From contig CAZHNS010000019.1 of assembly GCA_964534175.1 (NCBI GenBank), positions 1 to 45,569 on the forward strand: 45,569 nucleotides of DNA, given 5' to 3'. The notes under the pieces were generated by a model. That model was not told the origin of the DNA, did no database searches, and was given only the letters and a program-made list of their open reading frames with translations. Positions 26,033 through 34,673 of this stretch are shown in pieces. Within the stretch, counting starts at the first letter, position 1, and each line of letters begins with the position of its first letter. A program made the position numbers and the translations under genes. This stretch comes from JAFGHJ01 sp964534175 (GTDB lineage Bacteria > Hydrothermota > UBA3072).

Positions 26033-28672
26033 ATGGAAATATCTAAGCAAGAAAAAAAGCTCTTAAAATTATTTTCTAAAAAAATTGAATCTACCGATTC
26101 AGGTTCTCATAATAATCTTGCTGTTGTCTACTATAATAAAGGTTTGGTAAAAGAGGCTGTGGAAGAGCTAAAAAAAGCCCTTGGGATAGATCCACATTTC
26201 ACTTTGGCAAAGAATAACCTTGATCATATCTATAGAAGTACCGGATATTATGATGAACAAATTGAACGGTTAAAAAGCAAAATGGAGCGAGAGCCGGATG
26301 ATTATGAATCGAGGCTTGAACTGGCAAAAGCTTATAAGAGTATAGGTAATTATTACGAAGCTATAAACCAGTATAGTAAATATTTAAGACAGAAACCCTC
26401 TGACATTCAGGCTCTTTTGGAGTTAGGTGTGGCTTGTAAAGCCAGTGGCTTTTATGAACCTTCAGTCGAACAGTTCAAAAAAGCTATACGTTTGGATAAG
26501 AACAATGCTTCTGCGCATAAGTATTTGGGAGAGGTCTATTATAATTTAGGAATGTTTTCCTCGGCCATCGAAGAGTTGAAAACGGCTATCCGGCTTGATC
26601 CCAAAGATGCCGAGTCTTATTATTTATTGTCTTTTACTTATGGAGAGGAAGGAAAGTTTGATGAAGCGACTAAAGCAGCAAAAAAGGCAATAAATTTAAA
26701 CCCCCGTTTTGCCAAAACAGAGGCCAATTTGAGTCTGGGTCTTTATAAAAGGAAAGGTTATGAAGACTTTCTTTCTGTTTCAAAGGAGAAGATTGAGGCA
26801 AATCCTTCATTTGGTTTCTATGCTATGGGGCTTGCCTATAAAAACAAAGGATTATTTAAAGAATCACTTGTAGAACTTGAAAAAGCCGTGAAGGCTGATC
26901 CGAGCAATTCTCTTGTAAGAGAACAGATAGGAGAAGTTTACCTGTTTATGGGTAACAACGAAGAGGCAATAAAGGCCTACCTTGAAGCTCTTAAACAGGA
27001 TCCCGATTTACCTAAATTGGCAAATAATATTGGAATTGCGTATCACCGATTGGGTAAGCTCGAGGATTCTATTTCCTGGTATAAAAGAGCAATTTCTAAA
27101 GAGCTAAATTATGCTGTCTCCTGGAACAATCTCGGAGTGGCTTATTACCATTCAGGAGCTCCAAAAGAAGCGTTTAATTGTTTGAAAAGAGCTAAAGAGA
27201 TAAACCAGGAATATCCTGACCCGTATTTGAATATCGGTCTTGTTTACATGACAAGAGGCAATTACCAAACAGCGGAAAGATTTTTTAAAAAAGTTATCGA
27301 AATGAAGGGTGAAAATCCACTTCCTTTTAATTATCTCGGATCGGTTTACTTGAATCTCGAACGATTTGAAGATGCAATATATTTTTTCAGAATGGCTGTT
27401 GAGAGAGATGATAGTTTTGCTGAAGCTCTTTATAATCTAGGTTTCGCTCTCTCCAGAATAGGAAAATATGATGAGGCATTAGAGGCAACGAAAAAGGCTA
27501 TGGAAATAGATCCGTATTATTCTAGTAATAGATTTAAATTGGGAGTGGATATTTTCTCAGAACGTCTGGGAATTCTTGTCGCAAGGGAACTAACAAAAGA
27601 TATGGAAGTTGGAAGAGTTGCAGGAGAAGAAACTGCTGAAGATTTCTTTGGAGATCTTTTTGAGGCGCCAGAAGAAGAACTTAAACCCGAAATAGACGTT
27701 AAGAAGAAAATAAGTGAAGCGACTATTTTAATTAAAGGTAATAAATTAAATAAAGCCCTAGAATTATTGTCCGAAGCAAGAAATGTAGAACCGGAAAACG
27801 AAGAATTGCTGCTTCTTTTGGGTAAAGTATATGAAAAGAAAGAATTACTTGGAGAGGCAAAAGATGTTCTCCGTGACCTTGTTCCGGAAAATCTTGATGC
27901 TTCGAAGTTATTAACAAATATATATCAGAAAAACGGAGAATGGGAAAAAGCATTAACACTTGCCAAAGAACTTAACCAGAAATATCCCGAAGAATCTTTT
28001 CCATATATTGCTTCTGCGCAGTATTTAAAAAGAAAAAAGAAATATAAGAAGGCAATTGGACTTCTCAAAAAATTTCCTGACTGGCAAAAAGATACTAAGA
28101 TTCTGTTGGAGCTTGCTTCCATTAATTTTAAATTAGGAGAAAAGAAACCAGCTCTTTCTTTAATCGAAAGGAGTCTTTCTATTTCTCCCTCATCAGAAGG
28201 TTATTATCAACTTTCCAATCAGAGGGTTAAAGAGGGTGATTTGCGGGGAGCAATTGAGGCTTTGTTAAAGGCAAAAAAAATAGCTCCAAGAGACAAAAGG
28301 GTTTTGAAAACCTTAGTTAAAACGCGCCTGATTGCCAAAGATTATGATGGTGTAATAAAAAGTTCAAGGGAAGCAAAAGAGGTGATAAAAGCTGATAGTG
28401 ATTTAGCTTTATGGGAAGGAAAGGCTTTATATAATAAGGATAATATTGATGGTGCTATAAAAAGTTTAAAACAAGCGGTTGGTTTTGATAGTAAGAATTT
28501 TGAAGCTTATCATCTCCTAGCTTCTTTGTATTTTAGGCAGGGAAGATACAAAGAAGCAGAGAATTTGTGGAACAATATTGTAAATGAAGCGGAAGATGAA
28601 CAGATTTTGAAGAGAGCGAGGGATGCAATTGAAAGTTTACTAAGACTTAAGAATATTACGGGAGAAATATAA
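26033..28672 (+). CDS. Giant TPR-repeat protein of the chemosensory operon
   Basis: An 879-residue protein made almost wholly of tetratricopeptide repeats: about 13-14 in residues 15-500, an acidic linker near 520-560 (TAEDFFGDLFEAPEEEL), then roughly 8-9 more to the end. No signal peptide or membrane helix, so it should be a cytoplasmic scaffold. It starts 9 bases after cheC and overlaps the next ATG by one base (TAATG), firmly within the operon. TPR proteins in Frz-, Dif- or pili-type systems assemble signalling complexes; I infer a scaffold linking CheY or CheA to the PATAN and roadblock proteins. Partners cannot be read from sequence. Confidence 0.85.
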   Translation: MEISKQEKKLLKLFSKKIESTDSGSHNNLAVVYYNKGLVKEAVEELKKALGIDPHFTLAKNNLDHIYRSTGYYDEQIERLKSKMEREPDDYESRLELAKAYKSIGNYYEAINQYSKYLRQKPSDIQALLELGVACKASGFYEPSVEQFKKAIRLDKNNASAHKYLGEVYYNLGMFSSAIEELKTAIRLDPKDAESYYLLSFTYGEEGKFDEATKAAKKAINLNPRFAKTEANLSLGLYKRKGYEDFLSVSKEKIEANPSFGFYAMGLAYKNKGLFKESLVELEKAVKADPSNSLVREQIGEVYLFMGNNEEAIKAYLEALKQDPDLPKLANNIGIAYHRLGKLEDSISWYKRAISKELNYAVSWNNLGVAYYHSGAPKEAFNCLKRAKEINQEYPDPYLNIGLVYMTRGNYQTAERFFKKVIEMKGENPLPFNYLGSVYLNLERFEDAIYFFRMAVERDDSFAEALYNLGFALSRIGKYDEALEATKKAMEIDPYYSSNRFKLGVDIFSERLGILVARELTKDMEVGRVAGEETAEDFFGDLFEAPEEELKPEIDVKKKISEATILIKGNKLNKALELLSEARNVEPENEELLLLLGKVYEKKELLGEAKDVLRDLVPENLDASKLLTNIYQKNGEWEKALTLAKELNQKYPEESFPYIASAQYLKRKKKYKKAIGLLKKFPDWQKDTKILLELASINFKLGEKKPALSLIERSLSISPSSEGYYQLSNQRVKEGDLRGAIEALLKAKKIAPRDKRVLKTLVKTRLIAKDYDGVIKSSREAKEVIKADSDLALWEGKALYNKDNIDGAIKSLKQAVGFDSKNFEAYHLLASLYFRQGRYKEAENLWNNIVNEAEDEQILKRARDAIESLLRLKNITGEI

Positions 28673-29691
28673 TGCCTATTGAGGGTCCCATAAAAGAGTT
28701 AGGACTTTTTGAGCTTTTTCAATTGATTTCTCTGGCTGAAAAACAAGGGGTTTTAACAATAAGTGGAGAAGAAATTCTTAAATCCTATGTTCTTTATTTT
28801 AATAGAGGAAATCTTGCTTCAATTGATTTTCCTGGAAGATTGAAAAAAGAGATTTTAAAAAGAGGGTTTTTAACAAAGGAAGCAATAATAGAAATAGCAG
28901 ATAATAAGTTTGTCGATTATTTAATTGAAAATAAAGTGATTCCTCTTAGTACATTTAGAGCAGTATTTAAACAAACGGCAATCGATGTGATTTATTCTCT
29001 CTTTCTCATAAAAAACGGCCATTTTAGTTTCCGTGAAACCGACTTTGAAATTCCGGATTACCTTAACTTAGATATAAAAATCGAGAATATCATACTGGAA
29101 GCAGCTAGAAGGATTGACGAGATTTCCAAGATGGAAGAAGTTTTACCTAATACTGATATTGTTCTTGAGGTTTCAAGTGACTTAATAGAAAAAGAACAGA
29201 TAGACTTATCTCCTATGGATTGGAAGTTGCTCTCTCTTATAGATGGTAATCTAACCATAACTGACCTTATAAATAAAATCGGTGGGGATAAATTTGCTGT
29301 AATGAAATCTCTTTATGGGATGACCATGACCGGTATAATAACCGAAAGAAAAATTTCTGTAGATGATATGATCAAAGATAATAAAACATCAGTTGGAGGA
29401 GATGTAGGCAGGATTAAAGAAATAAACCGGTTATGGAACAAAGGTAGGTATACTGAAGGACTTAAAGAATTATTTAAACTGAAAGAAATGTACCCTGAGG
29501 ATCCAAGAATTCCTTATAACATGGCTTATTTTTATCTTGCCGAAGGGAGGTTTAAAGAAGCAATCTCGGAATGGAATTCTTATTTAGTTTTGTCAACTGA
29601 CGAAAACAAAAAAAAGGAAATCAGAGAAATTCTTGATTTGGTAAAAGGAATCCATAAAAAAATTGTGAATTGGGAGGTTTTAATTGAGTGA
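28672..29691 (+). CDS. PATAN (DUF4388) domain protein with C-terminal TPRs
   Basis: A 339-residue cytoplasmic protein. Its N-terminal 150 residues or so match the PATAN/DUF4388 domain (GPIKELGLFELFQLISLAEK, then GVLTIS, YFNRGNLASIDF). A winged-helix-like segment follows (about 178-230, with MDWKLLSLIDGNLTITDLI), then about two TPRs (250-330). PATAN domains are known from PatA-type response regulators and from chemosensory and gliding systems, where they mediate protein contacts in signal output. The ATG overlaps the TPR-protein stop. I infer an output adaptor of this CheA/CheY pathway. It has no receiver domain of its own. Confidence 0.8.
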   Translation: MPIEGPIKELGLFELFQLISLAEKQGVLTISGEEILKSYVLYFNRGNLASIDFPGRLKKEILKRGFLTKEAIIEIADNKFVDYLIENKVIPLSTFRAVFKQTAIDVIYSLFLIKNGHFSFRETDFEIPDYLNLDIKIENIILEAARRIDEISKMEEVLPNTDIVLEVSSDLIEKEQIDLSPMDWKLLSLIDGNLTITDLINKIGGDKFAVMKSLYGMTMTGIITERKISVDDMIKDNKTSVGGDVGRIKEINRLWNKGRYTEGLKELFKLKEMYPEDPRIPYNMAYFYLAEGRFKEAISEWNSYLVLSTDENKKKEIREILDLVKGIHKKIVNWEVLIE

Positions 29692-30370
29692 AAAAGGGCT
29701 CAGGCCTGATGTTAATTCTTTAGACGTATTAATTTCTCTTGCTGATCTTTACGTTGAAAATGGTTTAATGGATGAGGCGAAAGAACTTTTGAAAACAGCT
29801 ATTAAGGAAAATAAAGATCAAATTAAACCTTATTCCATACTGGCTAAAGTCTATATAAATCAGGGAGAAGAAAAGGAAGCATTTGAGATTTTAAAAAGTG
29901 CTATGGAAATAAGTCCTGAAAACAAAGAAATTAAGAAGCTGCTTGAATCCTTAAAATTGGAAGAAGAAGTCGTTACAAAAGAAAAAAAGAAGACAACCAA
30001 GCATGAATTAGGCGATTCGCTTAACGAAGTTCTGGCAAATTTACTCAAAATAAAGGGAATAGTAGGGGTTTTAGTTGTCGACGATATAGGAGCCTTGATA
30101 GAAGCAAATATTGAATTGCCTATGGAGCGAGAATCGACAGGAGCAATAATTTCTTCAATTTATGATAAAATTAGATTTTCATCGGATGATCTCGAATTGG
30201 GGATGATAAGTAAAGTTTTTTTTGAATTGCCCGGAGGGAACATTATAGTATTAGGTTCAGAAACTTTGAGATTCATTGTTCTTACTACTAGAAATGTCTT
30301 GATTGGTGAGTTGGAAGGTGTCTTGACGAGAGCTTTTCGTAAGACAATTGAGCTTTTGGGGGTTGAGTAA
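29684..30370 (+). CDS. TPR-roadblock/LC7 fusion protein
   Basis: A 228-residue protein. Residues 7-100 form about two and a half TPRs; residues 110-228 form a roadblock/LC7 domain (LANLLKIKGIVGVLVVDDIGALIEAN, conserved core GVLVVDD-G). The start is TTG at 29684: GGGAGG (29672-29677) lies 6 bases upstream, and it overlaps the previous gene by 8 bases. Roadblock domains dimerise and often regulate small Ras-like GTPases; MglB is the GAP for MglA in bacterial polarity. It is the first of three consecutive roadblock genes, and no GTPase gene is in the window. Confidence 0.82.
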   Translation: MSEKGLRPDVNSLDVLISLADLYVENGLMDEAKELLKTAIKENKDQIKPYSILAKVYINQGEEKEAFEILKSAMEISPENKEIKKLLESLKLEEEVVTKEKKKTTKHELGDSLNEVLANLLKIKGIVGVLVVDDIGALIEANIELPMERESTGAIISSIYDKIRFSSDDLELGMISKVFFELPGGNIIVLGSETLRFIVLTTRNVLIGELEGVLTRAFRKTIELLGVE

Positions 30371-30702
30371 TGGAAGAGATAATGGGGAAAATCGTCTCAA
30401 TTGATGGTGTACTATCGTGTTATTTGGTGGATAAAGAAGGAGAGATTGTTGGGCAGGTAGGGAATGATAAATTGGATAAATCTTTGGTTTCCGCCGTAAT
30501 TGCTGCAATAACTAAAGAGCTATCAACCCAGATGGAGATAGCGGACAATTTTTCAATAACAGTTATGGCAAAGAAAAAAACCCTTTTCGTTGTTACTCAG
30601 AAAAATTTTATTTTGGCTGTTTTTACCAATCCTGATATTGATACGGGAAAAATTCGGTTTGAACTTCGCAGGTGTGTAAAAACTATTTCCGAAGAATTAT
30701 AA
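30370..30702 (+). CDS. Roadblock/LC7 domain protein, MglB-sized
   Basis: A 110-residue single-domain roadblock protein: ISIDGVLSCYLVDKEGEIVGQV is not in frame with other genes and matches the first strand-helix of the fold (IVSIDGVLSCYLVDKEGE), followed by a helix (VSAVIAAITKELSTQM) and two strands (KKTLFVVTQKNFILAVF). The size is close to MglB. Its ATG shares a base with the preceding TAA. It may form homodimers or heterodimers with the adjacent roadblock proteins (inference). Could act as a GTPase regulator or as a plain scaffold. Confidence 0.78.
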   Translation: MEEIMGKIVSIDGVLSCYLVDKEGEIVGQVGNDKLDKSLVSAVIAAITKELSTQMEIADNFSITVMAKKKTLFVVTQKNFILAVFTNPDIDTGKIRFELRRCVKTISEEL

Positions 30703-31164
30703 GTGTCGACTATTGTACTCTTATATGAGATTCAAAAGAAAATCGAGCGTTTCCTCGAAAACTTTCTCGTCCAAACTGGAGCGCAGCACGTTTTTTTTGC
30801 TGCAAAAAGTGGAGAAGTACTTGTTTATTCGGGTTTTAGAAAAGAAAAGGAAATCTCCTCGATAACTGCTCTTCTGACAGGTGTTTTTAACGCCACGGAA
30901 GAACTGGCTAAACTCGTAGACGAACATCAGTTTAAACAATTGTTTCTTAAAGGCCAAGCCTGTAATTTATTTTACCAAAATATAAGTTCTAAGTTTTTAT
31001 TAGTTGTTATTTTTAATGAGGAAACATTGTTAGGTTCTGTGAGAGTATTATCGGAGAAACTCGCATCCAAGTTGAAAGAAGAGTTAATTAAAAACAAACA
31101 GGAAAAAATACCTTCTATTGGGTTGATGGACGGTAAAAAACTTATGGAAAATTTATTTAAATGA
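30703..31164 (+). CDS. Roadblock/LC7-like protein
   Basis: A 153-residue protein starting at GTG directly after the previous stop codon. It has the roadblock pattern: an N-terminal helix (LLYEIQKKIERFLENFL), a strand pair (AQHVFFAAKSGEVLVYSGF), a central helix (SSITALLTGVFNATEELAKLV), then FKQLFLKGQACNLFYQ and FLLVVIFNEETLLGSVRV, the usual late strands and helix. An extra C-terminal tail of about 30 residues (ELIKNKQEKIPSIGLMDGKK) is not part of the fold. A similar layout is seen in roadblock proteins next to gliding or polarity genes. Third of the trio; its stop overlaps the TamB-like ATG. Confidence 0.75.
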   Translation: MSTIVLLYEIQKKIERFLENFLVQTGAQHVFFAAKSGEVLVYSGFRKEKEISSITALLTGVFNATEELAKLVDEHQFKQLFLKGQACNLFYQNISSKFLLVVIFNEETLLGSVRVLSEKLASKLKEELIKNKQEKIPSIGLMDGKKLMENLFK

Positions 31165-34100
31165 TGAAAAAGAGACTTCTTATAATTTTATTTCTTTTGG
31201 GTTTAATTATTCTATTTGGTTTTCTCTCGAATGTCATGATTGAAAAAATTCAGAACCTCTTAGAACGTCGAATACTATCTGCGCTGCCCGAGGGTAGTTA
31301 TATCGAGAGTATAAAGCTTAAAGGGTTGACAGGGGTGTCGGCCGATTCAATATACATTAAAGATCTTTGTTTTTTGCCGGGAATAGAGGTGACGTATTCT
31401 CCCGTTGGTATTTTGCGTCGAAGGATGAAAAAAGTGTCTTTTGATTCTCCTTCGTTTTCAATAAGTGAGGGAAAGGAAGGCGAAGAAAGAGGTAGTATTT
31501 CGGCGCTTTTTTATATTGAAGAAATTGAAGTTCTTAATGGTTCTGTGGAATGGAAAGGGCATAATTTTCAAATAAATGGTAGTGGAGAGATTTTTTCGAC
31601 AGGTAGAGGGGAAATTGTTCTTGATTTACCTAAACTCTGGGGAAAAATAGACAATGTTCCTTTTAGTGTTCAGGAAATTGATTTGTCTATATCGGATAAA
31701 TTTTCAAGTATGGATGTCAGGAGTCTTCGCATTGGGAATTCCGAGTTTGAAATTCGAAGCGTAGGAGATAATAAAATTGAAGGCGATGGTCGGGTATACC
31801 TTTCTGATTTGGAAAAATTATTCGGTGTCAAAGGTGATGGTTTTCTGGATGTTGGTTTTGCTTATGATACCGTTATTACTTATAAAGGGGAAAGTCAGAT
31901 ATTGAATTTACAGGGTTTCCATCTACCAAAGTTTAGTTTTTCTGGCGTCAGAGATTCTGTACAAATAGAAGGAGAAAAACTTTCGGGGTTTTTTAATTTT
32001 GGAGATAATATTTACGGACAGATTAAATTAACCGAGTTCAATATTAAAAGCATAAACGACAAATATCCCGATTCAAGATTGAACGGTTTAATAGATTTTA
32101 CTTATGTAGATAAAGATACACTTTTTGTCGTTTCTAAACTAAATGGAGAAGTACTTAAAAGTCCCCTTGAAGAATTAGATCTTAAATTAGCTAAAAAAGG
32201 AAAGAAAATATATGTCGACAGCTGCGAAGGTCATTTTAATGGAGGAGACTTTCTGTTTCTTGGTACATATAAGGATGAAATAGATGGTAATTTGCAAGTT
32301 GAAAAATTAGACATTTCACCCATCGCCAGATTTTTCGGAATTAAAACATCCGCTGTGCTAAATATAGGGCTTTCTATCGGTGATAAAATATATGGGGCTT
32401 TCTCAGTGGAGGATTTAACTTATGGCGATATAAAATTAGAGTTTGTAGAAGGGAATTTGAATCTTGTTCAGGAAAAAAGAAAGTTTCCCGGAACAATAAC
32501 TTTTGTGTCGCGCGGTTTTGCCTTTAAAGATGGAAAGATATTTGAACTGGGAGAATCTAATCTGAAAATAGAAAATAAAAAATTATCCGTAAAAGGATTT
32601 TTTAAAAGCAAAAGTAAAAAGTTAAAATATGATTTCGCTTTAATTTCGGATACGTTAGAAATTAACGATATCAGGTTCGAATATCCTGAGGGATTGCTGT
32701 ATTTGGTAGATCCCTTTTCTTTTTCTTATAAAAGCGCTTTTCATTTAAAGGAGATTAGGTTTTTAGGTAATAAAGGAGAAAATTTCCAAATCAATAATTT
32801 ATCTTTATCGGCAATTGGAATTGAAGGAAATCTAAATTTAATTGGATTTAGGCCGGAATTCCTGAGTGAATTCGGTATTGTTTCGCATCCTTTTTCAGGT
32901 GAGTTATCAAGCGATGTTACTATTGGAGGAGATCCTAATTCTCCTGTTTTTTCCTTTAAGGGCGGAGGAAATTTAAGAATTGGAGAAAGGAAAATCGGGG
33001 ATTCATTAGACTTTATTCTTCGCTATGAAAATAAAAGGATTTTTGTAAGAAATTTGGCAATTATAGAGAACGGTAAATATTCAGATTTCAATGGAATGAT
33101 TGACTTTGAAAAGAATTATCTCGATATGGGTATGAAATTACAAGAAACCGGTACATGGGTATTTTATCCATTAATTAAATATTTAACTGCAAACAAAGCT
33201 AAATTGTCTGGAGAGTTGAAAGTTAGAGGTAATTTTAATCAACCTTTAATTTACGGAAAAGTGAATCTCCGGGGAACAGATTTGGTAGTGAGAGATTTGG
33301 GAATAAAGGTAAGCGAACTAGAAGCAATGGCTTCGTTCGAGGGAGAAGAAGGAAGGCTAGAAAATATCTCGGCATTGTTAGGCGAGGGAAGAGTACAGGC
33401 AGGGGGCAGGGTTAGGTTGTTAGACAAAGAGTTCGATATAAGATTAAACCTAAAAGATACTCCAATTAACTGGCAATATGTCAATTCTACAATTAATGGA
33501 GATTTATCTTTGATAAAGAATCGTAATGGCATCCGAATAGAAGGAGACGTAGAGCTCAACAGAGCTACAATTACAATGGAATTTGAACAAAAAGGAGGGA
33601 AAGGGAGGAGGCCCTCGAATCTTTTTTTAGATTTGACCTTTGATGCAACTCAGGGTAACGTTTGGATACGAAACGATTTGGCCAATATTGAACTGGCGGG
33701 AAAGGTGGGTGTGAGTTACGAAGGTGGGCCACTATTACTTTCGGGAAATTTAGAAGTGAAACAGGGAATGTTTTATTATCTTTACAAGAGTTTTGAAGTT
33801 TTGGAGGGGAAATTCGATTTCAATGAATCTCCTGAGATAAATCCTAACATTGATGTCCAAGCGATAACTCTTATTTCTTCTGGTTCAAATGGAACTAATG
33901 AACAAGATACTGTTTTCCTCGAAGTTTCGGGAACAATGAAGGTTCCTAAATTTGATATTTATTCGAAGTCTTCATTATCCAAGGCGGAAATAATGACTCT
34001 TCTTTCCTTAAATGTCGGCTGGGAGGATTTGGCGTCTGTTAAGTCCTTAGAGCAGTCTGTGGGTACGGCTTTCAGCTACTGGGTAAGGCAAACTCTGAAT

Positions 34101-34346
34101 CGTAGATTGAAAGAAGAGTTCGGTATCGACGTTTTAGAAATGCAAGGGGGTAGCGGACATTATGAATTTATTGTTGGAAAATATGTAACTGATAAACTTT
34201 TTGTCAAAGCAAGAACCGATATTCAATCTTATGGAATATCTGAAGTGCAGGCTGAGTATAAAGTTAAAAAATGGGGTTATATAAAAGCTGAAAAAGACTT
34301 TCTCGGAAAGACCAGATTTCTTTTCAATCTTGAATGGCGTTACTAG
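31161..34346 (+). CDS. TamB-like / AsmA-superfamily envelope protein (DUF490)
   Basis: A 1061-residue protein with one N-terminal membrane helix (LLIILFLLGLIILFGFL) and a long periplasmic beta-rich body. The last 300 residues or so match the TamB/DUF490 domain (LFLDLTFDATQGNVWIRNDLANIELAGKVGV, GNLEVKQGMFYYLYKSFEVLEGKFDF, SKAEIMTLLSLN) and end in an aromatic residue. TamB-like proteins form periplasm-spanning grooves for lipid transport or outer-membrane assembly. It overlaps the last roadblock gene by 4 bases (ATGA), so an envelope-transport gene is the final gene of a chemosensory operon. No TamA/Omp85 gene is adjacent. Co-transcription may be incidental or may mean that the pathway controls envelope functions. 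Confidence 0.85.
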   Translation: MMKKRLLIILFLLGLIILFGFLSNVMIEKIQNLLERRILSALPEGSYIESIKLKGLTGVSADSIYIKDLCFLPGIEVTYSPVGILRRRMKKVSFDSPSFSISEGKEGEERGSISALFYIEEIEVLNGSVEWKGHNFQINGSGEIFSTGRGEIVLDLPKLWGKIDNVPFSVQEIDLSISDKFSSMDVRSLRIGNSEFEIRSVGDNKIEGDGRVYLSDLEKLFGVKGDGFLDVGFAYDTVITYKGESQILNLQGFHLPKFSFSGVRDSVQIEGEKLSGFFNFGDNIYGQIKLTEFNIKSINDKYPDSRLNGLIDFTYVDKDTLFVVSKLNGEVLKSPLEELDLKLAKKGKKIYVDSCEGHFNGGDFLFLGTYKDEIDGNLQVEKLDISPIARFFGIKTSAVLNIGLSIGDKIYGAFSVEDLTYGDIKLEFVEGNLNLVQEKRKFPGTITFVSRGFAFKDGKIFELGESNLKIENKKLSVKGFFKSKSKKLKYDFALISDTLEINDIRFEYPEGLLYLVDPFSFSYKSAFHLKEIRFLGNKGENFQINNLSLSAIGIEGNLNLIGFRPEFLSEFGIVSHPFSGELSSDVTIGGDPNSPVFSFKGGGNLRIGERKIGDSLDFILRYENKRIFVRNLAIIENGKYSDFNGMIDFEKNYLDMGMKLQETGTWVFYPLIKYLTANKAKLSGELKVRGNFNQPLIYGKVNLRGTDLVVRDLGIKVSELEAMASFEGEEGRLENISALLGEGRVQAGGRVRLLDKEFDIRLNLKDTPINWQYVNSTINGDLSLIKNRNGIRIEGDVELNRATITMEFEQKGGKGRRPSNLFLDLTFDATQGNVWIRNDLANIELAGKVGVSYEGGPLLLSGNLEVKQGMFYYLYKSFEVLEGKFDFNESPEINPNIDVQAITLISSGSNGTNEQDTVFLEVSGTMKVPKFDIYSKSSLSKAEIMTLLSLNVGWEDLASVKSLEQSVGTAFSYWVRQTLNRRLKEEFGIDVLEMQGGSGHYEFIVGKYVTDKLFVKARTDIQSYGISEVQAEYKVKKWGYIKAEKDFLGKTRFLFNLEWRY

Positions 34347-34372
34347 GTCTTAAGTGTTAGGTATTAGGTTTT
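34345..34372. repeat. Four-copy degenerate 7-base tandem repeat (AGGTNTT)
   Basis: Units AGGTCTT, AAGTGTT, AGGTATT and AGGTTTT are exactly in register and begin inside the stop codon of the TamB-like gene. No clear inverted partner lies nearby. Confidence 0.65.
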
Positions 34373-34479
34373 AGTTTTGAAAAAGAAGAAAAAGATTTAT
34401 GTTCTTTGTGTGAAAAAAGGTGTAGTGGTAAGGGGGGAAGCATTGACAAATATAGTTTTTTTAATAAAAATATATTCAT

Positions 34480-34552
34480 GCCCCTGTAGCTCAGTGGATA
34501 GAGCACCGGTTTCCTAAACCGGAAGTCGTAAGTTCGAGTCTTACCAGGGGTA
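34480..34552 (+). tRNA. tRNA-Arg (CCT anticodon)
   Basis: A 73-base cloverleaf reading AGG codons. The acceptor arm is GCCCCTG with CAGGGGT (a G1-U72 wobble); anticodon stem CCGGT/ACCGG with loop TTCCTAA; T arm GTAAG/CTTAC around TTCGAGT. CCA is not encoded. A TTGACA lies at 34443-34448 but no good -10 box stands at the right distance. The 324-base gap around it (34347-34670) otherwise shows only the short tandem repeat at 34345 and AT-rich sequence. Confidence 0.95.
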
Positions 34553-34673
34553 TATAATAATAAGTTGAATTATTGGAAAGTAGAGGAATTGATTAATAAG
34601 ATAAAAATACGGCAACAGTTAGTATTAATCAGGTTCCAAGTAGTGTTTAATAATTATATATAAAGGGGGAATG

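Noticed and set aside
34443..34476. TTGACA and TATATT before tRNA-Arg as a promoter
   Set aside because: The spacer is 22 bases and the implied start would lie inside the tRNA.
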